Source: Anaeramoeba ignava
Taxonomy: Eukaryota; Metamonada; Anaeramoebidae
Assembly: GCA_028826165.1 (NCBI GenBank)
Contig: JAPDFW010000073.1
Location: forward strand, 281,501 to 345,500
Length of the DNA: 64,000 nt
Direction: 5' to 3'
A program made the translations under genes and the position numbers. The stretch's first letter is position 1, and each line of letters begins with the position of its first letter. The notes under the pieces were generated by a model. The model was not told where the DNA came from, did no database searches, and was given only the letters and a program-made list of their open reading frames with translations. This document shows, one piece after another, positions 46,790 through 57,915 of this stretch.

Positions 46790-48610
46790 TCAATATTTTT
46801 AATTTAATATTTAATTTATAAATTAATTTAAAAATATAATTTAATAATTAATTTCATGTTTAAAATAATAATTTATTGTTTTAGATTTAAATATTTTAAT
46901 TATTTAAATATTTAACATATAAATATAAAAAATGAAAATAGATTTAATTTAATATTTAATTTATAAATTAATTTAAAAATATAATTTAATATTTAATTTT
47001 ATTATTAAAATAATAATTTATTGTTTTAGATTTAAATATTTTATTATTTAAAAATTTAACATATAAATATAAAAATGGAAATAAGTTTAATTTAATATTT
47101 ATAAATTAATTTAAAAATATAATTTAAAAATTAATTTTATGTTTAAAATAATAATTTATTGTTTTAGATTTAAATATTTTATTATTTAAATATTTAACAT
47201 AAAAATATAAAAATAAGAATAGGTTTAATTTAATATTTAATTTATAAAATTAATTTAAAAATATAATTTAATATTTAATTTTATTATTAAAATAATAATT
47301 TTATGTTTTAAATTTAAATATTTTATTATTTAAATATTTAACATATAAATATAAAAATGAAAAAAAATAGATTTAATTTAAAATAAATTAATTTATAATT
47401 TAATATTTAATTTTATTATTAAAATAATAATTTAATGTTTTAGATTTAAATATTTTATTATTTAAATATTTAACATATAAATATAAAAAATAAGAATAGA
47501 TTTAATTTAATATTTAATTTATAAATTAATTTTAAAATATAATTTAATATTTAATTTTATTATTAAAATAATAATTTATTGTTTTAGATTTAAATATTTT
47601 ATTATTTAAATATATTTAACATATAAATATAAAAATGAAAATAGATTTAATTTAATATTTAATTTATAAATTAATTCAAAAATATAATTTAATTAATAAT
47701 TTTATGTTTAAAATAATAATTTAATGTTTTATATTTAAATATTTTATTATTTAAATATTTAACATATAAATATAAAAATAAGAATAGATTTAATTTAATA
47801 TTTAATTTATAAATCAATTTAAAAATATAATTTAATATTTAATTTTATTATTGAAATAATAATTTAATGTTTTAGATTTAAATATTTTTATTATTTAAAT
47901 ATTTAAAACATATAAATATAAAAAAATAAGAATAGGTTTAATTTAATATTTAATTTATAAATTAATTTAAAAATATAATTTAATATTTAATTTTATGTTT
48001 AAAATAATAATTTAATGTTTTAGATTTAAATATTTTATTATTTAAATATTTAACATAAAAATATAAAAATGAAAATAGATTTAATTTAATATTTAATTTA
48101 TAAATTAATTTAAAAATATAATTTAATATTTAATTTTATTATTAAAATAATAATTTAATGTTTTAGATTTAAATATTTTATTATTTAAATATTTAACATA
48201 TAAATATAAAAAACAAGAATAGATTTAATTTAATATTTAATTTATAAATCAATTTAAAAATATAATTTAATATTTAATTTTATGTTTAAAATAATAATTT
48301 AATGTTTTAGATTTAAATATTTTATTATTTAAAAATATTTAACATAAAAATATAAAAATAAGAATAGATTTAATTTAATATTTAATTTATAAATTAATTT
48401 AAAAATATAATTTAATATTTAATTTTATTATTAAAATAATAATTTAATGTTTTAGATTTAAATATTTTATTATTTAAATATTTAACATATAAATATAAAA
48501 ATAAGAATAGATTTAATTTAATATTTAATTTATAAATTAATTCAAAAATATAATTTAATATTTAATTCCATTATTAAAATAATAATTTATTGTTTTAGAT
48601 TTAAATATTT
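46790..48610. repeat. ~144-bp satellite, array C, about 13 copies
   Basis: Same unit as arrays A and B. It ends at the same junction as array A (TTATTTAAAAATATTTTGAAAATTG) and leads into the duplicated upstream block of BTB-TLDc copy 2. Confidence 0.92.
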
Positions 48611-49015
48611 TATTATTTAAAAATATTTTGAAAATTGATTTTTGAAATTAAAATTTTATCTTTTTTTTGAATTAAATTGAATTAATATTAATTTGGAAAT
48701 TTGTTTTAAAATTTAAATTTATTAATAATTTTTAAATTCCAAAAAAAAAATTAAATTAAAAATTAAATTAAAATAATTTTCCTTTTTTTTTAATAAAAAA
48801 ATTAATAAAAAATAATAATAATTTATTAATAAATTAATTTAAAATAATAAATTAAAAAGAAAATTAAATTAATTATTAATTTAAATTTATTCTTATTTTT
48901 TATATTTTTATTTATTTTCAAAATCCACTTTTTTTTATTCATTTTTTTTTAAATTTTTTTTTCATTTTTTCCTTTTTTTTTAAAACAAAAACAAAAACAA
49001 AAAAACAAAAACAAA
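48611..49015 (+). promoter_or_regulatory. Upstream block of BTB-TLDc copy 2
   Basis: About 400 bp nearly identical to 30271-30671, differing mainly in homopolymer lengths and in a shorter (CAAAAA)n leader. Confidence 0.6.
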
Positions 49016-50746
49016 ATGGATAATAATAATAATAATAACCAAATTCAAAATGCAAATGAAAATGAAAATGAAAATGAAATGAAAAATTTAGAAAAAAAAG
49101 TAACAAAAAATTTAATTAAAGATTATTCAAACCTTTTAAATGGAAATTCATTTAAAGATTTTTCAATTTTTGTTGAGAATAAATCAAATCCTTTTGAAAT
49201 TAAAGTTCATAAATCAATTTTATCTTCAAGATCTCCTTTTTTTAATGAATCATTAAGGCAAGAATCTCTTTCTATTTCTTTAAATCAATTTAATAAAAAA
49301 GAAATGGAATCAATTTTGAGTTATATTTATTATGGAAATATTTCTTTTGAGAATCAAGAAAATCTTATTCAATTATTGGAAATTTCAATTTATTTTAAAT
49401 TAAATTTATTGAAAGAAATTATTCAAAAAAAAATTTCAAATTCAATTAATTATTCAAATTTTTTCCAATTTTTATTCCAAAATCGAAATTTAAATTCAAA
49501 TGAAATTGAAATAAAATGTTTTGAATTAATAAATCAAAATTTTTCCCAAATTCAAAATAATGAGAATTTATTCAATTTAACTAAAGAAGAAATTATCAAA
49601 TTTATTCAATTTAAACAAGAAAAAAAAGAAATTTTTCAATTTGATTTTTTTCAATTTTTAAATAATTGGATTGAAAAAAGAAATCAAAGATTAAAAGAAA
49701 GAAAAAAAAAGAAAAAGAAAAAGGAATTGAAAAGAAAAGATTATTTCATTCTTTTTTTTCATTATTTGATAAAGATTCAATTTCAAAACAAGATTTTGAT
49801 AAATTAAAACAATTTGATTTTTTTCCTAAATCTTTTTTAGTTGATATTCAAAACAAAGTTATTCAAGACAATCAAAAAGAAATTGAAAACAAAGAAAAGG
49901 AAATTGAAGAGAAATGGAAGAAAGAAGTTGAAGATAAAAACAAAGAAATTGAAGATAAAAACAAAGAAATTGAAGATAAAAACAAAGAAATTGAAGATAA
50001 AAACAAAGAAATTGAGAATAAAGAGAAAGAGAATCAACAAATGAAAATTGAAATTGAAGAGAAATGGAAGAAAGAAGTTGAATGGAAGAAAGAAGGAAAA
50101 TCAACAAATGGAGAAGATTAAAGTGAATTTTGACTTGATTGTATTCCAAAAGAATTTTCCTCAATTTTCAGATTCAGAAATTATTAAAGATATTGAATAT
50201 GTTAAGAAATTACAAGAATGGATAAATGATAATGATTTTTTTTCTAAAATGAAAAAAGGATTTTCAGCAAAAAGAGATGGATTTTCTGGTGAAAATTGGC
50301 AAAAAGCAGTTGATGATAAAGGAAAAACATTAGTTATTATCAAAACAAAAGATAATTTTATTTTTGGAGGTTTTACTCAAGTTGGATGGACAATGAATAC
50401 ATCAAAATGGAGTTATAATGGAGGAAGTTGGGGAAGAATGAAAGATGAAAATGCATTTATTTTTTCATTAAGAAATGATAAAGGAGATAGAAATCCTGCA
50501 AAGTTTACAATTCAAAAAGGAAAAGAAGATTTAGCTATTCAATCACAAACAGTTTGTGGACCATATTTTGGATCAAACTCTCCAGATTTTTATTTATGTT
50601 CTAATTTACAACCTGGTTATTCAAATTTTGGTTCTCGATATAATCTACCTAATGGAATTACTTTTGAATCAAATGAAGCTTATAGTTATTTAGCTGGTTC
50701 TCATGATAAATGGGTTGTTGATGAACTTGAAACTTATTTCATTTAA
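49016..50746 (+). pseudogene. BTB-TLDc protein, copy 2, with two compensating frame breaks
   Basis: Residues 1-225 are almost identical to copy 1 (BTB and BACK-like region). Between 49695 and 49735 the poly-A/AAG tract encoding the Lys/Glu linker differs in length and the frame shifts; the true reading continues in another frame (FDKDSISKQDFDKLKQF, four EDKNKEI repeats, EIEEKWKKEVE) until about 50090-50105, where a second indel (sense GAAGGAAAATC) returns it to the first frame. The TLDc domain then follows intact (FSAKRDGFSGENWQKAVDDKG, FIFGGFTQVGW, GPYFGSNSPDF, VVDELETYFI). The coiled coil differs from copy 1 (EDKNKEI units instead of KWKKEVE units) and the TLDc is more divergent than the BTB. 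It could be a pseudogene or a gene with two assembly errors in low-complexity sequence. Confidence 0.75.
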
Positions 50747-50849
50747 AAATTAATTTTCTTTTTTTTTTTCAAAATTTAATTCAATTTTAATTTACTTTCA
50801 ATCAAATAAAATTCTTCAAATTAATAAATAAGAAAGATTCCAAATAAAA

Positions 50850-51350
50850 TTATTATTTAAAATTATTAAAATTAAATAAATATTTTTATTAAAATATTTC
50901 AATTTAAATTTTGATTAAATTTTTTAATAATCAAAATAAAATAATTTGTAAATAAAAAGTATTAGTTTAATCAAATAAAATTATAATTGAATTTAAAATA
51001 AAATTAAATCAAATAAAATAATTATTTAAAATTATTAAAATTGAATAAATATTTTTATTAAATTATTTCAATTTAAATTTTGATTTAATTTTTTAATAAT
51101 CAAAATAAAATAATTTGTAAATAAAAAGTATTAGTTTAATCAAATAAAATTATAATTGAATTTAAAATAAAATTAAATCAAATAAAATTATTACTTAAAA
51201 TTATTAAAATTAAATAAATATTTTTATTAAATTATTTCAATTTAAATTTTGATTTAAATTTTTTAATAATCAAAATAAAATAATTTGTAAATAAAAAGTA
51301 TTAGTTTAATCAAATAAAATTATAATTGAATTTAAAATAAAATTAAATCA
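50850..51350. repeat. ~170-bp repeat, 3 copies
   Basis: TAATTTGTAAATAAAAAGTA recurs near 50941, 51111 and 51281 (170-bp period), within copies containing TTTGATTTAATTTTTTAATA. It lies between BTB-TLDc copy 2 and AP-1 mu. Confidence 0.85.
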
Positions 51351-51394
51351 AATCAAAGCGAATTATTTTTTTGAATCCAAAAAAGAAAAAAATT

Positions 51395-51468
51395 TTTTTA
51401 CATTTTTTCATTTTTTTCATTTTTTCATTTTTTCATTTTTTAAAAATTTTTAAATTCAAAACAAAAAA
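51395..51468 (+). promoter_or_regulatory. CATTTTTT block and A-rich leader of AP-1 mu
   Basis: Five CATTTTTT-type units spaced 8-9 bp, then AAATTCAAAACAAAAAA immediately before the ATG. Confidence 0.45.
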
Positions 51469-53274
51469 ATGGCATGTTCATCAATATTCATTTTTGATTC
51501 AAAAGGAAAAGCATTAATCACACGAAATTACCGGAACGATACATTTTTAGGGCAAGCCAAACGGTACATTTCGCATTTACTTGAGCAAGCAGAAGAAAAC
51601 GAGAAGTGTCCAATTAGTGAAGAAAAAGACGGAGTAACCTTTATATACGTTGAGCACAATTCACTGTATTTTGTTGCAGCCACGCGATACAACACAAACG
51701 CAGCAATTGTTGTTGAGTTTCTTTACAGCATTATCAAAGTATTTCAGGATTATTTCAAAGAAGTTGAAGAAGAAAGTATTTCTGATAATTTTGTTTTGAT
51801 TCACCAACTTTTGGATGAAATGATGGATTTCGGTTATCCTCAATTTTCAGAGGCAAAGGTCCTTCAGGAATATATTGTTTCTGAAACTCATAAGCTTGTT
51901 ACTTCTGAAAATACTAGTGTTCCTATTGCTGTAACTGGTCAAGTTTCTTGGAGAAAAGAAGGTATTTCGCATAAAAAAAATCAGGTTTATATTGATGTTA
52001 TTGAGAAAATTAAAATGACTATTTCTGAACATAATCGTGTTTTAAAGTAATTATTATTTCAAATCAAAATAAAAATTAAAATTCATTTATAAAATCAAAA
52101 TTCATTTTAAAATTAAAATTAAAATTAAAATTAAAATTAAAATTCAAATTAAAATTAAAATTAAAATTAAAATTAAAATTAAAATTAAAATTAAAATTAA
52201 AATTAAAATTAAAATCAAAATCAAAAACAAAATCAAAATTAAAATTAAAATTTAAAATTAAAATTAAATTTAAAATTAAAATTAAAATTAAAATTAAAAT
52301 TAAAATTAAAATTAAAATTAAAATTAAAATTAAAATTAAAATTAAAATCAAAATTAAAATCAAAATTAAAATTAAAATTAAAATTTAAAATTAAAATTAA
52401 AATTAAAATTAAAATTAAAATTAAAATTAAAATCAAAATTAAAATTAAAATTAAAATTAAAATCAAAATTCATTTTAGTTCTGAAATTATTGGTTCAATT
52501 ATGTTAAATACAGAACTTACTGGAACTCCTCATTGTCATTTAGGATTAAATGATAAAATTAGACTTGAAAAGAAAAGCAGTTGTAAATTAAAATTAAAAA
52601 TTAAATTAAAAAAAATTAAATTAAATAAAAATTAAATTAAAAAATTCAAAAAAATTAAATTGAAAAATTCAAAAGCAAAAAAACTTAAAAGTTCTCAAAT
52701 GGATGATATAAAATTCCATCAATGTGTCCGACTTTCCAAATTTGATAGCGATCGGTCAATAACATTTATTCCACCAGATGGACCATTTGAATTATTATCA
52801 TATCGAGTATCACGAATAACAAAACCATTATTCACAATTGAAAGTATGATTGAAAGACATCCTGGATCAAGAATAGAATATCTTCTTAAAGTGAAATCTT
52901 TATTTCGCTCAAACGCAACAGCAACAAATGTTCATGTTTTTATACCAGTAAATGAAAACGCAGATTCTCCAAAAATTAAATCAAGTTCTGGAAAATGTAA
53001 ATATGAACCACAAAGTAATCAAATGAATTGGTGGTTCAAAAATTTCGAAGGAGGAAAAGAACACACAATGAGAGCTCATTTTGGATTGTCTTCTTTCGAT
53101 CGAAAAGAAGCTGATAAACGTCCTATTACTATTTCTTTTGAAATTCCTTATGAAACCGTTACTGGAATTAGAGTTAAATTTTTAAAGATTCAAGAGAAAT
53201 CTGGTTATACAGCATTACCATGGATTAGATATCTAGTAATTGGAGAACCAGGTGCTTATGAAATAAGAATTTGA
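51469..53274 (+). CDS. AP1M: AP-1 clathrin adaptor complex, mu subunit
   Basis: Exons 51469-52046, 52479-52582 and 52676-53274 (GT-AG) give 426 residues, the usual mu length. Exon 1 is the longin-like N-terminal domain (MACSSIFIFDSKGKALITRNYR, VTFIYVEHNSLYFVAAT, GYPQFSEAKVLQEYI). Exon 2 begins the mu-homology domain (SEIIGSIMLNTELTGTPHCHLGLND) and exon 3 completes it (DDIKFHQCVRLSKFDSDR, FIPPDGPFELLSYR, NWWFKNFEGGKEHTMRAHFGL, EKSGYTALPWIRYL). The KFHQCVRLS, MRAHFGLxS and GKxx patterns fit AP-1 rather than AP-2. The subunit binds YxxPhi cargo signals at the trans-Golgi/endosome. Intron 1 is a hexamer array, intron 2 is short AT. Exon 1 codons are GC-richer than exon 3. Confidence 0.92.
52055..52468. 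repeat. (AAAATT)n array in AP-1 mu intron 1
   Basis: Hexamer array with AAAATC and AAAAAC variants filling the 432-bp intron. Confidence 0.9.
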
Positions 53275-53394
53275 GGGAAAAAAATTTTTTTACTTTTCGG
53301 GAAAGTTTTTTTTTTGTTTAAAATTTTTTTCTCCTTTAAAATTTTTTCTTCATTTTTTTTTTTTTAAATTTTTCTTCATTAAAAAATTTCTTCT

Positions 53395-53464
53395 TTTCAA
53401 AATTAATTTTTTTTCATTTTTTCATTTTTTCATTTTTTCATTTTTTCATTTTTTTCTTTTGTTT
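53395..53464 (+). promoter_or_regulatory. Six CATTTTTT units before the DCAF7 gene
   Basis: TTTTTTTTCATTTTTTCA and further 8-bp CATTTTTT units end 10 bp before the ATG at 53465. Confidence 0.45.
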
Positions 53465-56030
53465 ATGAAATTTCCAGATAGTGATCCTTCAATTATAGAT
53501 TCTACTGAATCAGGTAGTGATGACGAAAGTCAACATGAAAAAAAAACTGAACCAACATTAACTTATCATGCACCTTGGCAAGTATACGGATTATCATGGT
53601 GTGAAAAACCAGATACATTTACACTTGCAATTGGATCTTATACTGAACAATTAAAAAATCAAATGCAAATTATTGATTTTAATGAAGAAAATCAACAATT
53701 TTCTGTTGTTTCTACTTTTGAACAATTTTATCCCCCTACAAAAATTAAATGGATTCCCCATATTGCTAATACCCCAAATCTTTTGGCTTCTACTAGTGAT
53801 TCTTTACGTTTGTGGGAAAGTAAAGATGATAATGTTGAGCTTCGTTGTGAAATGAAAAGTGTATTTATTTTGAAATTAATATTGAAATTAAAATTCATTT
53901 TGAAATCAATATTTAAATTAAAATTCATTTATAAAATTAAAATTAAAATTAAAATTAAAATTAAAATTAAAATTAAAATTAAAATTAAATTTTAAAATTA
54001 AAATTAAAATTAAATTTAAATTTAAATTAAAATTAAAATTAAAATTAAAATTAAAATTAAAATTAAAATTAAAATTCATTTTGAAATTAATATTAAAATT
54101 AAAATTAATATTTAAATTAAAATTAAAATTAAAATTTAAAATTAATATTTAAATTAAAATTAAAATTAAAATTAAAATTAAAATTAATATTCATTTTGAA
54201 ATTAAAATTAAAATTAAAATTAAAATTAATTTTGAAATTAAAATTAAAATTAAAATCAAAATTAAAATTCATTTTGAAATTAATATTTAAATTAAAATTA
54301 TAATTAAAATTAAATTCAGAATCCTTCAATGGAACATTCAGCACCATTAACTTCATTTGATTGGAGTAAACAAGATCCCAGAATTATTGGAACATCTTCA
54401 ATAGATACTACATGTATTATCTGGGATATTGAAACACAAACAACAACAACACAAATAATTGCACATGATAAAGAAGTTTATGATATTGCATTTTTTGGAG
54501 GAAATAATTCTGTTTTTGGATCAGTTGGTGCAGATGGTTCATTTAGAATGTTTGATTTAAGACGTTTAGAACATTCTACTATTATGTATGAAAGTGCTAA
54601 TTTTAATCCAATTGCTAGATTGGCTTGGAATAATAGAGATTTCTTTTATGTTGCTTTAATTTTATTAGATCAACAAAAAGTCGAAATTCTTGATATTAGG
54701 TTTGAAAATTTTTACAAAAACATGAAATATTTATAAAATATTTAAATTCAAAAAAATATTTAAATTCAAAAAAATATTTAAATTTAATTCAATTCAATTA
54801 AAATAAATATTTAAATCCAATTAATATTTAAATTAAAATAAATATTTAAATTCAATTCAATTCAATTAAAATAAATATTTAAATTAAAATAAATATTTAA
54901 ATTCAATTCAATTAAATTCAATTCAATTAAAATAAATATTTAAATTCAATTCGATATTTAAATTCAATTAAATTCAATTCAAAAATATTTAAATTCAATT
55001 AATATTTAAATTCAATAAATATTTAAATTCAATTCAATTCAATATTTAAATTCAATTAAATTCAATTCAATTAAAATAAATATTCAAATAAATATTTAAA
55101 TCCAAATAAATATTTAAATTAAAATAAATATTTAAATTAAAATAAATATTTAAATTTAAAAATATTTAAATTCAAAAATATTTAAATTCAATTCAATTCA
55201 AATAAATATTTAAATTCAATTAAATTCAAATAAATATTTAAATTCAATTCAATTAAAATAAATATTTAAATTCAATTCAATTAAATTCAAAATAAATATT
55301 TAAATTCAATTCAATTAAATTCAATTCAATTAAATTCAATTCAATATTTAAATTAAAATAAATATTTAAATTCAATTCAATATTTAAATTAAAAAAATAT
55401 TTAAATTAAAAATAAATATTTAAATTCAAAATAAATATTTAAATTCATATAAATATTTAAATTCAATTCAATATTTAAATTCAATAAATAATTCAATTCA
55501 ATTCAATTAAAATAAATATTTAAATTCAATTCAATTCAAATAATATTTAAATTAAATAAATATTTAAATTCAATTCAATTCAATTAAAATTAATATTTAA
55601 ATTCAATTCAATTAAATTCAAATAAATATTTAAATTCAATTAAATTCAAATAAATATTTAAATTCAATTCAATTCAAATAAATATTTAAATTCAATTAAA
55701 TTCAAATAAATATTTAAATTCAAATAAATATTCAAATTAAAAATATTTTGATTTAAAAGATCTCCATCACTTCCAATAGCTACACTTGATCGTCATGAAG
55801 ATTCTGTTAATGCTATTTCATGGGCACCACATTCTTCTTGTCATATATGTAGTTGTGGAGATGATTCACAAGTATACATTTGGGATATTTCTACAATTCC
55901 AAATCCAATTGAAGATCCATTTCTAAGATATTTTTCAAATTCACCAATAAATCAAATTGAATGGTCTCCTTCAAATAATGAATGGATTGCAATTGCTTCT
56001 GATTCAACAGTTCAAGCTTTAAGAATTTAA
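53465..56030 (+). CDS. DCAF7: DCAF7 / HAN11-type WD40 protein
   Basis: Exons 53465-53860, 54320-54699 and 55760-56030 give 348 residues (human DCAF7 has 342). Exon 1: acidic start, then [40 protein letters not shown]. Exon 2: [61 protein letters not shown]. Exon 3: [47 protein letters not shown]7 is a single seven-bladed propeller, a scaffold for DYRK/HIPK kinases and a DDB1-cullin-4 adaptor; plant TTG1/LWD proteins are relatives. Splicing out the two arrays restores the propeller exactly at conserved junctions (CEMKS then [13 protein letters not shown] then SPSLP). Confidence 0.92.
53870..54316. repeat. AAAATT-type array in DCAF7 intron 1
   Basis: Hexamer array mixed with ATTCATTTTGAAATTAATATT segments. 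Confidence 0.88.
54725..55755. repeat. ATTTAAATTCAATTCAATTA array in DCAF7 intron 2
   Basis: About 1 kb of AAATAAATATTTAAATTCAA units of variable length. Confidence 0.88.
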
Positions 56031-56138
56031 TCAATCAATTTAATTTTTCACCTTTTTTTTTTTAAAACATTTTTTAAACATTTTTTAAACATTTTTTTTT
56101 CTTTTCTTTTGTAAAAATTAATTAAATAATTAAAAAAT

Positions 56139-56190
56139 CATTTTTCATTTTTCATTTTTCATTTTTCATTTAATAATTTAATTTAAAAAA
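56139..56190 (+). promoter_or_regulatory. Four CATTTTT units before the TAF1A-like gene
   Basis: ATCATTTTTCATTTTTCA type block, then a 23-bp AT leader and the ATG at 56191. Confidence 0.4.
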
Positions 56191-57901
56191 ATGAATTTAG
56201 ATTCTTTTAATTTTTTAGAATTTTTTAATAAACAAAATATGCTTTGGGAAAATAGAAAAATTTTATTTCAAATTTTAAGAGAATCTTTATTATTAAGAGA
56301 TTTTTTTACAGCTTCACAAATTATTAATTCAATTTTTGAATTTTTTCAAGATGATTTGTAATTAGAATTTTATTATTTAAAAACAAATTTTAATTTTAAT
56401 TTTAATTTTAATTTTTATCTTTATTTTTTTTTTTGAATTAGTGTTTTTCAAATTATTTTCCCAAGTGTTTTTTATTTATTAAATAAAACAGATAATCCAG
56501 AAATTGTTGAACAAATTCCAGATTTATTTCAATTATTAATTCGAAATTTAAAAATTAATAAAGTGAATTAAAAATTAAAATTAAAATTCATTTATAAAAT
56601 TAAAATTAAAATTAAAATTAAAATTAAAATTTAAAATTTATTCTTTTTTTGAAGAGATTTCGAATTTTGTTGGAATATTCTTTATATTCAATTTTAAAAG
56701 ATGATTTTGATTTTGTTGAAAAAATTTTATTAGAGTATGAAATGAAATGAAATGAAATGATTATAAAATTTATATAAATTTATTTAAATTTATTTAAATT
56801 TCTTTAAAAGATACAAACTTATTAGAAAATTTGAAGAACATTTTCAATATGGATTTATTGGATTAATTAAATATGAAGAATGGGAAAAATCAAAATCAAA
56901 AGTATCTTCTGAAAGTGCAAGAATGAATCTTTCTTTAGCACTTCCAGATTTACCACATGAAGCTTTTGCTTTATATCTTGGAAATGTACAAGAAAAATTT
57001 AAATGAAAAATTTAAAATGAAAAATTTTAAATGAAAAAATTTAAAAATAAATTTAAAAAAAATTTAAAATCAAAAGTTACTTATTCATGAAAATAGATAC
57101 CATGAAGCTTTTGTATATATAAATAGATTCCGTTTGACAAAAAAAAATGATCCAAATCCTGAAAAAATTCTTTCTTCTTTTATTCAAAAAACTGAAAAAT
57201 TAATTAATGAAGGATCTGATGTTTTAGAAGAATCTTTAATGAATAAAGAAGATCAAATCAAACTTCATGAAAATATTTTTGCAAAAGATCCAACTTCAAA
57301 TGATTCTTTTGCATTTCTTCTTCAAAAATATGAAGAAAATGAAGAAAATCAAAAATATCTTGAACTCATTCTTGATCGTTTGGATTATTTTAATGATGAT
57401 AAAAATTTATGGAAACTTTTGGTTTATTTCTTAGAAATTGAACACACAAAAATTATTGATTACATTCGGAAAAAAAAAAATCAAAATCAAAATTCAAATT
57501 CTGATAATGAGAATGATGAAGATGAAAAGAATAAAGTTGGATTTATTGAAAATAATATAAATCAAAAAATTTTTTATTATGATCTTGAAAAATCACCAAA
57601 ACCTTTATATTTTTTATCAAGCTTAATTTCAAATGTATTTTCATCAAGAATTGAATGGTGGCCAACTTTGCATTTCTCTTCTCATTCATTGAAAATTGAT
57701 TCAACAAAAATTATTCTTCTTAAATCAAAATGCTCTTTCTTGTTATTTGGAACAAGAAATCATGAACAATATTCCACTCAAAAAAATCAATATTTAAATG
57801 ATTCAATTTCTTTATTCATCAAAAAAAAGAACCGTCACGCTTTAAAAAAATTACAATCAAGTAGAATTCCATTAAATTTTATTAAAATTCAACTTTCTTA
57901 A
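56191..57901 (+). CDS. TAF1A-like RNA polymerase I factor (tentative), 5 exons
   Basis: Exons 56191-56357, 56442-56562, 56655-56734, 56811-56985 and 57077-57901 give 455 residues, close to human TAF1A (450). The N-terminus (ENRKILFQILRESLLLRDFFTASQIINSIF) and exon 4-5 (ALPDLPHEAFALYLGN, LLIHENRYHEAFVYINRF) are paired helices resembling TPR-like repeats. Near the C-terminus is RIEWWPTLHFSSHSLK, LLKSKCSFLLFGTRN, similar to the W-W-P-x-x-H-F ... K-x-x-x-x-x-L-G block I associate with TAF1A. TAF1A is part of the SL1/core-factor complex at rRNA gene promoters. The middle is acidic and Asn-rich. The family call rests on a short block and overall length. Its stop is 14 bp from that of the convergent CSE1 gene. 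Confidence 0.5.
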
Positions 57902-57915
57902 AGTTCATTTTAAAT

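Noticed and set aside
57134-57901. Independent 255-residue gene
   Set aside because: It is the last exon of the five-exon TAF1A-like gene; the frame is open upstream to the AG at 57075-57076.
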